Below are positions 32,649 to 40,408 of a stretch of DNA of 64,000 bases, in pieces; the first letter of the stretch is position 1, and every line of letters starts with the position of its first letter. Location of the stretch: the NCBI RefSeq assembly GCF_001672755.1, contig NZ_LZKI01000034.1, positions 62,001 through 126,000 of the forward strand. The letters are read 5' to 3'. Origin of the DNA: Mycobacterium colombiense. GTDB lineage: Bacteria; Actinomycetota; Actinomycetes; Mycobacteriales; Mycobacteriaceae. Both the position numbers and the translations under genes were made by a program. The notes beneath the pieces are model-generated. The model saw only the letters and a list, made by a program, of their open reading frames with translations. It had not been told where the DNA came from and made no database searches.

Positions 32649-33653
32649 GTGAACTTCTCAGCTGCAGGTGCAGCCGCGCGGTGGATCGTCCCCTTGCTCA
32701 CAGCTGCAGCCGTGGCCGGCATGGGTCTTGTCGCCGACCCGGTCCAGGTCCGTCCCGCCCCTGCGGTGCGGCTGGTCGCCGACGGCGACCCGTTGGCCGG
32801 AGCGCCGTTCTACGTCAACCCGACCTCGGCGGCCATGCGCGCCGCGCAGAGCGCCGATCCGCCGAGCCCGGAATTGACCGCCATCGCCAACACGCCGCAG
32901 GCCTACTGGATCGTCCCGGGCGGGTCGGCAGCAACGGTCGGGAAGTATGTCGGCGACGCGAATGGGGCCGGCGCCATCCCGGTTCTGGCGATTTATGGCA
33001 TCCCCCACCGCGACTGCGGCAGCTTCGCCGCCGGCGGTATGGGCTCGGCCGACGACTACCGCTCGTGGATCGACGGCATCGCATCCGGCGTGGGCGCTTC
33101 GCGGGTGGCGATCGTCGTCGAACCCGATGCGCTTGCCATGGCCGACTGCTTGTCGGGTGATGCGCGCCAGGAACGCTTCGACCTGATCCGCTACGCCGTC
33201 GACACGCTGACCAAGGATCCGAACGCGGCCGTGTACGTCGACGCGGGTCACCTGCGATGGCACAGCGCCGACGACATGGCGGCCCGGCTCAACCAGGCCG
33301 GCGTCGGCCACGCCCGGGGCTTCAGCATCAACACCGCGAACTTCTTCACCACCGACGACGAAATCGGCTACGGCGAAGCGATTTCGGGCCTCACCAATGG
33401 TTCGCACTACGTGATCGACACGTCGCGCAACGGTGCGGGACCGGCACCCGACTCCGACCTCAATTGGTGCAACCCGAGCGGCCGAGCACTGGGCACTCCG
33501 CCGACCGCCAGCACCGCGGGTGCGCATGCCGACGCGTACCTGTGGATCAAGCGGCCCGGCGAGTCCGATGGGACATGCGGCAAAGGTGATCCGCCGGCCG
33601 GCAATTTCGTGAGCCAGTACGCCATCGATCTCGCCCACAACGCCGGTCACTAG
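32649..33653 (+). CDS. celA1: GH6 cellulase (CelA1-like), exported
   Basis: The 334-residue protein has a hydrophobic export segment (about 9-30, AARWIVPLLTAAAVAGMG) and a complete glycoside hydrolase family 6 domain: FYVNP, YGIPHRDCGSFAAGG (Asp at 122), VVEPDALAMADC (Asp at 160, the proton donor), YVDAGH, and TNGSHYVIDTSRNG, LNWCNPSGRALG and LWIKRPGESDGTC. It closely resembles M. tuberculosis CelA1 (Rv0062), a beta-1,4-glucanase. No carbohydrate-binding module follows. Start taken at GTG 32649; a TTG eight codons upstream is open. Mycobacteria make cellulose-containing biofilm, so self-matrix turnover is as plausible as plant-wall attack. Confidence 0.88.
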   Translation: MNFSAAGAAARWIVPLLTAAAVAGMGLVADPVQVRPAPAVRLVADGDPLAGAPFYVNPTSAAMRAAQSADPPSPELTAIANTPQAYWIVPGGSAATVGKYVGDANGAGAIPVLAIYGIPHRDCGSFAAGGMGSADDYRSWIDGIASGVGASRVAIVVEPDALAMADCLSGDARQERFDLIRYAVDTLTKDPNAAVYVDAGHLRWHSADDMAARLNQAGVGHARGFSINTANFFTTDDEIGYGEAISGLTNGSHYVIDTSRNGAGPAPDSDLNWCNPSGRALGTPPTASTAGAHADAYLWIKRPGESDGTCGKGDPPAGNFVSQYAIDLAHNAGH

Positions 33654-33787
33654 AACGGCCTCGCCGTCGAGCCGGTAAGCATGTCGGTGCCGCGGAACGG
33701 ATTTGCGATTCGATGATCGTTCTTGGTTGAAAATGGGTAACATTTAGATACCGAAAACAGCAAAGCGAGCGCGCGACAAGAGGCATC

Positions 33788-34264
33788 ATGGCCAAGAAAG
33801 TCGAGATCACCGCCGTCTTCGCGATCTGCACTGCCTTCATCACGGCTCCCGGGGCACTGTCCGGTTTCGTCGCGCACGCAGACGATTCGGGGACAGCGCT
33901 GTACAGCGGCATCAACCAGCTTCGCCCGGCATGCGGGCCGATCAGCGACGATCCGCGTTTGACCGAAGCCGCCCAGCGCCACGCAGACGACATGCTACGC
34001 AACGGGGTGAGCGGACACATCGGTTCGGACGGCTCGTCGCCGCAGGCGCGAATCACCGCTGCGGGCTACAGGAGCCGGTACTCGGGTGAGATCGTCTTCT
34101 GGGGCACCGGATCCGCCGCGACTCCCAAGGAAGCCCTCGACATGTGGATGCAGAGTCCGCCGCACCGAGACATCATTTTGAACTGCGCATACAACGCCGG
34201 CGGCTTCGCCACCGCCTGGGACGGCAACAAGATGACCGCCGTCGCCGACTTCGCTGCGTCGTAA
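33788..34264 (+). CDS. Secreted CAP/SCP-domain protein
   Basis: The 158-residue protein has a Sec signal peptide (about 1-31, ending AHA-DD) and a bacterial CAP (SCP/PR1-like) domain: LYSGINQLRPACGPISDDPRLTEAAQRHADDML, GVSGHIGSDGSSPQARITAAGY with His, GEIVFWG and the helix WMQSPPHRDIILNC with the second His, and two Cys. CAP proteins are extracellular, of varied and mostly unknown function. The ATG at 33788 has AGAGG before it. The 134-bp upstream gap is AT-rich (TAACATTTAGATACC), a probable promoter. Confidence 0.85.
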   Translation: MAKKVEITAVFAICTAFITAPGALSGFVAHADDSGTALYSGINQLRPACGPISDDPRLTEAAQRHADDMLRNGVSGHIGSDGSSPQARITAAGYRSRYSGEIVFWGTGSAATPKEALDMWMQSPPHRDIILNCAYNAGGFATAWDGNKMTAVADFAAS

Positions 34265-34347
34265 AGCCTTCTACACCAAGTGTTTTCGGATCGCCACTCT
34301 GGTCGCTCTGCGCGTCCGGTGACTGCCCCGCCACCCTCGAGCGGCCC

Positions 34348-34875
34348 TCACACGTGAGGCAGCCACCCAGATCCCTTCGGCGACAGCACGAAGCCACGGC
34401 CTTGCGCGTCTTTGCACGCTGTCGTGCCCGCGTTGTCGACCCCGCAGATGATGCCATTGACGGTGATGGAATGACCCGGAGGAAGCGTTTTGACTGGCTG
34501 CCCGTCGATCACGCGTGATGGTTCACCCTCATTCGTCTGCTTCAGCCCTGTGGTGGTTCCGATCCAATTGACCCCGGTGATTCCCGCGTCCGGATTGGAA
34601 GGCGCGGGCGGCACCGCGGGCAAGTTATTTCCACTGCACTGTGCTTGATCAGGTGTGTAGCTGCAGACGACACCATCCGGAGTGAGGAAATACACCGTTG
34701 GCAGGGGCGGCCGGCCAGGGTTGGGAACGTCGATGGTGTAGTCGCGGACGTTCACCGGGGCGTCTGCGCTCAGGTCCGGAAATCTCGGTGGATCGGCATG
34801 CGCCGTGCAGGCAACTGCGAAAGTAGCTCCGACGAGTGTCGTGACGCCGACCAGCTTCTTGATGACCATGTGCAT
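34348..34875 (-). CDS. Small exported protein (175 residues), mycobacterial, unknown
   Basis: A signal peptide (about 1-27, LVGVTTLVGATFAVACTAHADPP) leads a Pro/Asp/Gly-rich domain with four Cys in two likely disulfides (VVCSYTPDQAQC and IICGVDNAGTTAC), WIGTTTGLKQTNEGEP and a C-terminal FVLSPKGSGWLPHV. It resembles the many short secreted mycobacterial proteins with paired Cys and no known role. The ATG at 34875 is used; ATG at 34869 is equally possible. It is 17 nt downstream of the DUF4185 fusion gene on the same strand. Confidence 0.7.
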   Translation of the reverse strand: MHMVIKKLVGVTTLVGATFAVACTAHADPPRFPDLSADAPVNVRDYTIDVPNPGRPPLPTVYFLTPDGVVCSYTPDQAQCSGNNLPAVPPAPSNPDAGITGVNWIGTTTGLKQTNEGEPSRVIDGQPVKTLPPGHSITVNGIICGVDNAGTTACKDAQGRGFVLSPKGSGWLPHV

Positions 34876-34892
34876 CCAATCGGTTCAGGCGG

Positions 34893-36536
34893 TCAGTGAT
34901 AGGGGTTGAGTTGAAATTCGCGGGTGTTGTACGGAGTACCGAACGGCACGCCGTTTGCATCTTTAAGCGTATTCCATTGACTGCCAAATAATTTCAAATC
35001 GTCTAGCGTTGATCCTGGCAAGATGTATCCACCGTACGGTTGCGGGATGAACTTCGGGGCTCCTGGATCGCCGTTCTGAGCGACGAGAGTCGTGGGCACG
35101 TTCGCGCCGAACATTTCAGTCGGGTTGGCTCCTACCCGCACTTCGATACTTCCCTTGTGCGCATCCACATTAAAGCCAGACAGCACGGGCCTCCCGCCGA
35201 TTTCCCGGAAGCTGAGCTCTCCGTAGCGATTGGCGGTTACCTGGGTGGCCTGTTGTCCGGGCTTTCCCCAGTCGTTCCCGTTCCAAGGCTGCCAGGTTGA
35301 CCGATCGAACACGTTGCCGGGATCCGCGCGGTACATGGTGATGCCTCGGCTGCGGTCGAAGGAATCGGCGGCGATGTAGACCTTGCCGTCTGACCCTTTG
35401 TAGCCGCTGACCTGTGTGGGCGCGTCGCCCGCGCCGCGATACGATCCCGGCACCATTGCCCACCCCTTGCCGGGATCGCCGTTGACTTCGACCAGCCACG
35501 AAGCCACTGGCTTCAAATCCCCCTGAGTGCCCGTCACCATCATGTACGTTTTGTCGCCGAGCGTGATCGTTCCGGCCGGCAACGTATCGTTGATTCCGGC
35601 CTTGACCGCCTCTGCCGGCATGGGGAACAGCTCACGGCCGCTGTCTTTTGCTCCCGTCAATGGCGCACCGAAATGCGGGCGCCCGTCGGCGTCGAAAGTC
35701 ACTGGTACGGCCACAGATCGATAATGCTCGCCCTCGCCGACCTTATTGCCGGAGAACGAATCCCCGAAGATCGCAAGGTACTTCCCGGGCTGCCCGGGAA
35801 CCTCGACGACTTCCCCTAAGTCAGCCGCGCCGATGCCTGGGATGCCGGGAATGCCGCCGGTACCGGCGATCGGCCCGAGATCCCTTACCTCACCAGGCTT
35901 CAGCGGACTCTCGATCCAGTCGTCCACGGCTTTCGGAGGGTCGTAGCCGTCGGTATGCAGGGCGTCCATCGACTTCCGCAACGTGTCCGAATAGGCGTTT
36001 CGAATTGAATTCATCTGCTTGACGGCGTCTCGGACGTCGTCCACGGCCTGGGCGTGCGCAGCCTCCTTCAGTTTCTCCAATTTGGCGCGTTCCGCCTGAG
36101 GGAGGTCGAGCGTCAAGTCGTGTTTTATCGCGCCGATGAGTCTGTCGAGCCCCCGCAGCTCACTGTCCAGGAGCGCGATCTCTTGAGCCCCTTGCTTTTG
36201 TGCGTCGGCCAGGGCGGCCGCGATGGACTCCAGATCGGCGCCGATCTTCGGCAGTCGCTCGGACTGCGCACCAAGGGATTTGGTGACCCGTTGGACTTCA
36301 TCGGAGTCGTTGATGGGGTGGCCACCATCCTGGTGGTTCCAGGCGGCGGCGAAGCGTTTCCGAGCGTCCTCGAAGGCGTGGTCGGCTTCGGCGGTGTGCC
36401 GGCCGGCGCCATGAAAGGCCTCTGCCAGCTGGGAGATCTGAAACGGGCTGCCCGCCTGCAGGCTCTGGTTGATCGCCCACGGATCTCCGCCGGCCGACGC
36501 GATCAGTTCTGCTTCGCTCAGGTTTTCCCACGTCAT
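34893..36536 (-). CDS. ESX/T7SS-like helical domain fused to a DUF4185-like domain
   Basis: In this 547-residue protein, residues 1-210 are helical with the mycobacterial N-terminal pattern LSEAELIASAGGDPWAINQ, QAGSPFQISQLAEAFHGAG, the W in RFAAAWNHQDGGHPIN and EVQRVTKSLGAQSERLPKIG, which resembles WXG100-like domains of proteins exported by type VII secretion. A Gly/Pro/Ile linker (about 221-238) leads to a beta-rich domain (241-547) with LAIFGDSFSG, VSGYKGSDGKVYIAADSF and YGGYILPG, matching DUF4185-type propeller proteins. There is no Sec signal peptide. The region is clearly lower in GC than its flanks. A secreted carbohydrate- or wall-active effector is a guess. Confidence 0.72.
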   Translation of the reverse strand: MTWENLSEAELIASAGGDPWAINQSLQAGSPFQISQLAEAFHGAGRHTAEADHAFEDARKRFAAAWNHQDGGHPINDSDEVQRVTKSLGAQSERLPKIGADLESIAAALADAQKQGAQEIALLDSELRGLDRLIGAIKHDLTLDLPQAERAKLEKLKEAAHAQAVDDVRDAVKQMNSIRNAYSDTLRKSMDALHTDGYDPPKAVDDWIESPLKPGEVRDLGPIAGTGGIPGIPGIGAADLGEVVEVPGQPGKYLAIFGDSFSGNKVGEGEHYRSVAVPVTFDADGRPHFGAPLTGAKDSGRELFPMPAEAVKAGINDTLPAGTITLGDKTYMMVTGTQGDLKPVASWLVEVNGDPGKGWAMVPGSYRGAGDAPTQVSGYKGSDGKVYIAADSFDRSRGITMYRADPGNVFDRSTWQPWNGNDWGKPGQQATQVTANRYGELSFREIGGRPVLSGFNVDAHKGSIEVRVGANPTEMFGANVPTTLVAQNGDPGAPKFIPQPYGGYILPGSTLDDLKLFGSQWNTLKDANGVPFGTPYNTREFQLNPYH

Positions 36537-36672
36537 GGCGTCGCCAATAGCCGACCAACACCGACGAGCATCCCCGCCCCCTTCTGAGCAGGTATAACCC
36601 TACTACCGGGAGGTCGATTGCGGCTTGGTGTTGATTGACGTCAGCGAAGGATTAGGGAAGCCGCGATCCGGC

Positions 36673-37806
36673 TCACGTCTGATTACCGGCCAGCTTTCGC
36701 ACCGTGAGCGCTTCGATGTCTTGGAACGGCCGTCCCTCGGGCCGGATCAGATCGTGGAACCACACCTTCGGGACCGAGGTGTAGGGGTGATCCCATGAGT
36801 CCCAGGGGAAGTAGGTCTGGGTCTTGCCGGCGACCAGGCCCCAGTTGATGGCACCGACGTTGTGGCGCTTCGCAACCGGCAGGATCGATTCGACGGTGCT
36901 GCCCTGGGGCCGCGCCATGTATTCCGTGCACAGGATGGGGCGACCCAGCGGGGTGAGCTCGTTGATCCGGTTCTCGAACCCGGAAGGCCCGGCGTAGGAG
37001 TGGAAGGTGATCACATCGGCGTTGGCCAGCTGTATGTCGCTGATCGCGCTGCGGCCCTGCGGCTGTCCCCAATCTCCGCGCCACACACCGCTTGTCAGCG
37101 GCTGGCTGGGATCCACCGCCCGGGCCCAGCGAAAGACCTGGGGGAGCAGGTTGATGACCAGCTGCTCCTTGTCGCTTCGTTCGGTGTTGCGGTACTGGCG
37201 CGCCGGGTTGTCGGGCTCGTTCCACAGGTCCCAACCCAAAACCCGGTTGTCGTTGCGGAATTGGGTCATTACCGCCGTGACGTAGTCGCGCATTACCGGG
37301 ACGTACTTCGGGTCACCGAGTCGTTCGGCGCCCGGGCTCTGCGCCCAGCCCGAGTTGTGCACGCCGGGCCGTGGCGCGCGCTGGCGTCCCGCTCGCGGTT
37401 GCGGATCCCAACAGGAGTCGAAGAAAACGAACAGTGGTTTGATGCGGTGGCGCGCCGCGATGTCGACGAATTGACCTAGACGGGTTTGGAAGCCACGCTG
37501 ATCGGCCGCCCAGAGCTGATCGTGCAGGAACACCCGCGCGGTGTTGTGGCCGTAGAACTGGGCCCAGCCGAGTTCGGTGTCTATGCGCCGCGGATCGAAG
37601 GTGTCGGGCTGGAACATCTCGAGCTGGTTGATGGCGTTCGCTGGAATGTAGTTTGCTCCAACGAGCCAGCCCTGCGCTTGATACCAACGGTTCGCGCGGT
37701 CGGGTGACCACCGGCCCGCTTCCTCCGCGGAAGCCCGGGGCATCCGGGCAACTGCGGCGCCTGCCGCCAGTAACAGAGGGAGTTTCAGGGCCGTACGTCG
37801 TTCCAC
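36673..37806 (-). CDS. GH5 endoglucanase/mannanase-like enzyme with Tat-like signal
   Basis: The 377-residue protein has an N-terminal twin-arginine stretch MERRTALKLPLLLAAGAAVA (about 1-27), followed by a TIM-barrel glycoside hydrolase: the acid/base Glu at 197 in GWDLWNEPDNP and the nucleophile Glu at 295 in ILCTEYMARP, FFDSCWDPQPR and VITFHSYAG. These fit GH5. The polysaccharide may be cellulose or mannan. It is transcribed opposite to celA1 but in the same block. An export/Tat route is inferred from the two Arg and the hydrophobic helix. Confidence 0.85.
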   Translation of the reverse strand: MERRTALKLPLLLAAGAAVARMPRASAEEAGRWSPDRANRWYQAQGWLVGANYIPANAINQLEMFQPDTFDPRRIDTELGWAQFYGHNTARVFLHDQLWAADQRGFQTRLGQFVDIAARHRIKPLFVFFDSCWDPQPRAGRQRAPRPGVHNSGWAQSPGAERLGDPKYVPVMRDYVTAVMTQFRNDNRVLGWDLWNEPDNPARQYRNTERSDKEQLVINLLPQVFRWARAVDPSQPLTSGVWRGDWGQPQGRSAISDIQLANADVITFHSYAGPSGFENRINELTPLGRPILCTEYMARPQGSTVESILPVAKRHNVGAINWGLVAGKTQTYFPWDSWDHPYTSVPKVWFHDLIRPEGRPFQDIEALTVRKLAGNQT

Positions 37807-38036
37807 GATGTGACGATAAGTTTTCGGGGCGATTTCCCCGGGATTTGCTCAGCGCGTCGCGGCAGGTTCGTCGTCAGCGCTGTCGAGTCGCGACTTTCGC
37901 GCGCGATCGTGACCAATCCGTGACCACCATCACCGGCGCGCCCCGGGCCCTTGCGAAGCCGCCCAGGTTAAAATCTGGCCCACGCCGAGCCAAAAACGTT
38001 GCCGGACAATCGAAACCGTTGTCCAATCTCGAGTTC

Positions 38037-38513
38037 CTACCGCAGCTTGCGGCCGTGGTTGTCTTTGACGCTGCCGGTGAAGATCAAGATCGCGTCGACG
38101 ATCGCCCAGACGATGCCGCCGAGCAGGACCGGAAATCCCAGAAAACAGAACAGGCTGAAGAGAACTCCGAACAGACCAAGGCACAACTGGGCCACCGCAA
38201 TCTGAGTCGTGTCGATGTAGAAGCGGCCGACACCGAACAAGCCGAGGAACAGTTGGAGCAGGCCGGCGGTGGTGGCGGACTTGTCCGACAGCGGCAGCCC
38301 GGAAACCGGATCGCGGCCGTAGGGCGCCTGTGGGTCAACATATCCCGGGTAACCGGGGTATGCCGGATAGCCCGAGTGCCCGGGGTAGGCCTGCGGAGGC
38401 GGATATCCCGGCGGTGGCGTGTACTGATTCGGCTGCGACCCGTAGCTGGGCGGCTGCCATCCCCAGGGTGGCTCGCCGGGCGGATTTCCGGGTGGGTTGG
38501 GTGGCGTCGACAT
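38037..38513 (-). CDS. TM2-domain membrane protein with Pro/Tyr/Gly-rich N-terminus
   Basis: The 158-residue protein has residues 1-65 of low complexity (PPGYPPPQAYPGHSGYPAYP repeats). They lead into a TM2 domain with two membrane helices (about 83-102 and 112-132) and the classical GLFGVGRFYI turn, then VDAILIFTGSVKDNHGRKLR. TM2 proteins are small and of unknown role in bacteria. Its own 230-bp 5'-independent downstream region up to the GH5 gene holds no gene; only a short inverted repeat (38004-38024, GGACAA/TTGTCC) is seen there. Confidence 0.82.
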   Translation of the reverse strand: MSTPPNPPGNPPGEPPWGWQPPSYGSQPNQYTPPPGYPPPQAYPGHSGYPAYPGYPGYVDPQAPYGRDPVSGLPLSDKSATTAGLLQLFLGLFGVGRFYIDTTQIAVAQLCLGLFGVLFSLFCFLGFPVLLGGIVWAIVDAILIFTGSVKDNHGRKLR

Positions 38514-38642
38514 CAGTTCGAGTTAACACGTTTGCCGGCCGGGCGTCCACATGGCGGCGGACGCACCGGCGCTGAAGAAACCTGACGGCGCAGTCGGCGA
38601 AATTGCTTCAAACTTCCCCCCGGAGGGCGCAATACTGAACGG

Positions 38643-39029
38643 GTGCCCGATCGAAATGTGTTAGGCGGTCCGCTGGAACCCTGCGGCACAGACCCGCTGA
38701 CCGGCTTCTACCGCGACGGCTGCTGCTCGACCGGCCCTCAGGACCTTGGGCGGCACACGATCTGCGCGGTGATGACCGCCGAATTCCTGGAACACCAGCG
38801 GTCCATCGGCAACGATCTGTCGACGCCGGTGCCCGAGTACCGGTTTCCGGGCCTGCTGCCGGGGGACCGCTGGTGTGTGACCGCGCTGAACTGGCTGCGC
38901 GCTCATCACGACGGATGCGCTGCGCCGGTGGTGTTGGCGGCCACTCACGAGAGCACCCTCGAAGTGGTGCCCCTGGAGGCGCTGCAAGAACACATGGTCG
39001 ACGTGCCCGACGATCTGGCCAACCTGTAG
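38643..39029 (+). CDS. DUF2237 family protein
   Basis: The 128-residue protein shows the entire DUF2237 signature: NVLGGPLEPCGTDPLTGFYR, DGCCSTGPQDLGRHTICAVMT, EFLEHQRSIGNDLSTPVPEY, FPGLLPGDRWCVTALNW and VVLAATHESTLEVVPLEAL. The many conserved Cys (C14, C27, C28) suggest metal or thiol chemistry, but no function is established. It starts at GTG 38643. Intergenic DNA before it contains CAACTTCCCCCCGGAGG with GGAGG close to the start. Confidence 0.85.
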   Translation: MPDRNVLGGPLEPCGTDPLTGFYRDGCCSTGPQDLGRHTICAVMTAEFLEHQRSIGNDLSTPVPEYRFPGLLPGDRWCVTALNWLRAHHDGCAAPVVLAATHESTLEVVPLEALQEHMVDVPDDLANL

Positions 39030-39122
39030 TGCCGGGCCACCGGCGAGGTGGATGAACGACGCATCTCCACCGCGGCTAGCGTCTGTGGCATATCACCTGA
39101 CGCGTCGAAGAGGGGTTCCGGA

Positions 39123-40394
39123 GTGGGATCTGCGGTTGACGACATCGACTTCGATGACTTGACCGCGCCGCAACTGACCGACGTCCAGCGTCAGATCCTG
39201 GAGTTCACCGAAGCCAGGCCCGTCGACCTCGACATCGACCGGATGCTCGCGGAGGCCGTCGAGCAGACCGGTCTGCCGGCCGGAGCCGCCGATCTCGACG
39301 ACACCGACGGCTTCGCCGACCGCCTGCGCGCGCACGTCGCGGCGATCGAAGCCGACGAAGGCCTGCGCCAGCTCACCCGCGGCTCGCTGCGCCAACGAAT
39401 CGTGCGCCTGCTGCGCAACCGCATGTCGCTGACCGAGCTCATCCGGCGGTATCCGGAGATCGAGTCCATCCCGATCGAGAATCCATTCATCGTCGTCGGG
39501 ATGCCGCGCTCCGGCACCACGCATCTGGTGAATCTCATCGCCTCCGACCCACGCCGGCGTGCTCTGCCGTACTGGGAGAGCCAGGACCCCATCCCCGCGC
39601 TCGGGCAGGGCCCGGACATCTTCGGCGTCGATCCCCGCTACGCGCGCGCCAAGTCGGAGCACGATGCGCTGATGGTGAGCGCCCCTGTGGTGGCCGCCAT
39701 GCACGACCGGTTCCCCGAGGCGATCGAGGAGGAGGTGGAGCTCCTCGACCTTGATCTGGCCTCGTACGTGCTGGAATGGCATGCGCGCGTGCCCGACTGG
39801 CGCGACTATTACCTGGGCCTCGACCAGACCCGGCACTACGCTTACATGAAGAAGGTGCTGCAGGCGCTGACCTTCCTGCGCGGGCCGCGGACATGGGTGC
39901 TGAAGAGTCCGCAGCACTGCGAGCAGCTCGGCCCGCTGATGGCGACTTTCCCCGATGCCACAGTGGCTTTCACCCACCGTGATCCCGTCGCGGTGATCCA
40001 GTCGGCGATCACCATGATGGCGTACTCGGATCGGTTGCGCCGCGACAGCATTGATCCGCAGTGGCTGCTGGACTATTGGAGCGATCGCGTGTACCGACTG
40101 CTCGGCGGGTGCGTACGTGACCGCGACCTGGTGGCGCCCGAACGCAGTATCGACATCAACTTCCATCAGCTCAACGGCAACGAGATGCCGGTGCTCGAAC
40201 GGCTTTACCAGTGCGCCGGTGTCGACCTACCACCCAAGGTGCAGCAACGTTTCCAGCGCTACCTGGACGGCAATCCGCGGGGCAAACACGGCCGCATCCG
40301 CTACGAACTACAGCGGCACTTCGGCACCTCCGCCGACGAACTGCGCGGCCGTTTCGGCTTCTACTTCGACAAGTTCGACGTCCGTCCGGAATGA
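39123..40394 (+). CDS. Sulfotransferase family protein
   Basis: The 423-residue protein has PAPS-dependent sulfotransferase elements: the 5'-phosphosulfate loop FIVVGMPRSGTTHL (about 122-135), the 3'-phosphate segment VAFTHRDPVAVIQS and KSPQHCEQLGPLM. The long N-terminal helical region and the ending FGFYFDKFDV are typical of the large mycobacterial 'sulfotransferase' group, whose acceptors are unknown. GTG 39123 is preferred, with GAGGGG upstream; the frame is open a further 25 codons. It is first in a four-gene operon with the metallo-hydrolase, VOC and luciferase-like genes. Confidence 0.82.
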   Translation: MGSAVDDIDFDDLTAPQLTDVQRQILEFTEARPVDLDIDRMLAEAVEQTGLPAGAADLDDTDGFADRLRAHVAAIEADEGLRQLTRGSLRQRIVRLLRNRMSLTELIRRYPEIESIPIENPFIVVGMPRSGTTHLVNLIASDPRRRALPYWESQDPIPALGQGPDIFGVDPRYARAKSEHDALMVSAPVVAAMHDRFPEAIEEEVELLDLDLASYVLEWHARVPDWRDYYLGLDQTRHYAYMKKVLQALTFLRGPRTWVLKSPQHCEQLGPLMATFPDATVAFTHRDPVAVIQSAITMMAYSDRLRRDSIDPQWLLDYWSDRVYRLLGGCVRDRDLVAPERSIDINFHQLNGNEMPVLERLYQCAGVDLPPKVQQRFQRYLDGNPRGKHGRIRYELQRHFGTSADELRGRFGFYFDKFDVRPE

Positions 40395-40408
40395 AGGGGT
40401 CACCAGCG

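Noticed and set aside
38004..38024. Terminator after the TM2 gene (GGACAA/TTGTCC)
   Set aside because: The stem is only 6 bp with a 9-nt loop; too weak to annotate as a terminator.
31588..38513. Integrated prophage or conjugative element at tRNA-Ser(CGA)
   Set aside because: No integrase, excisionase, phage structural or transfer genes, and no second copy of the tRNA 3' end seen downstream.
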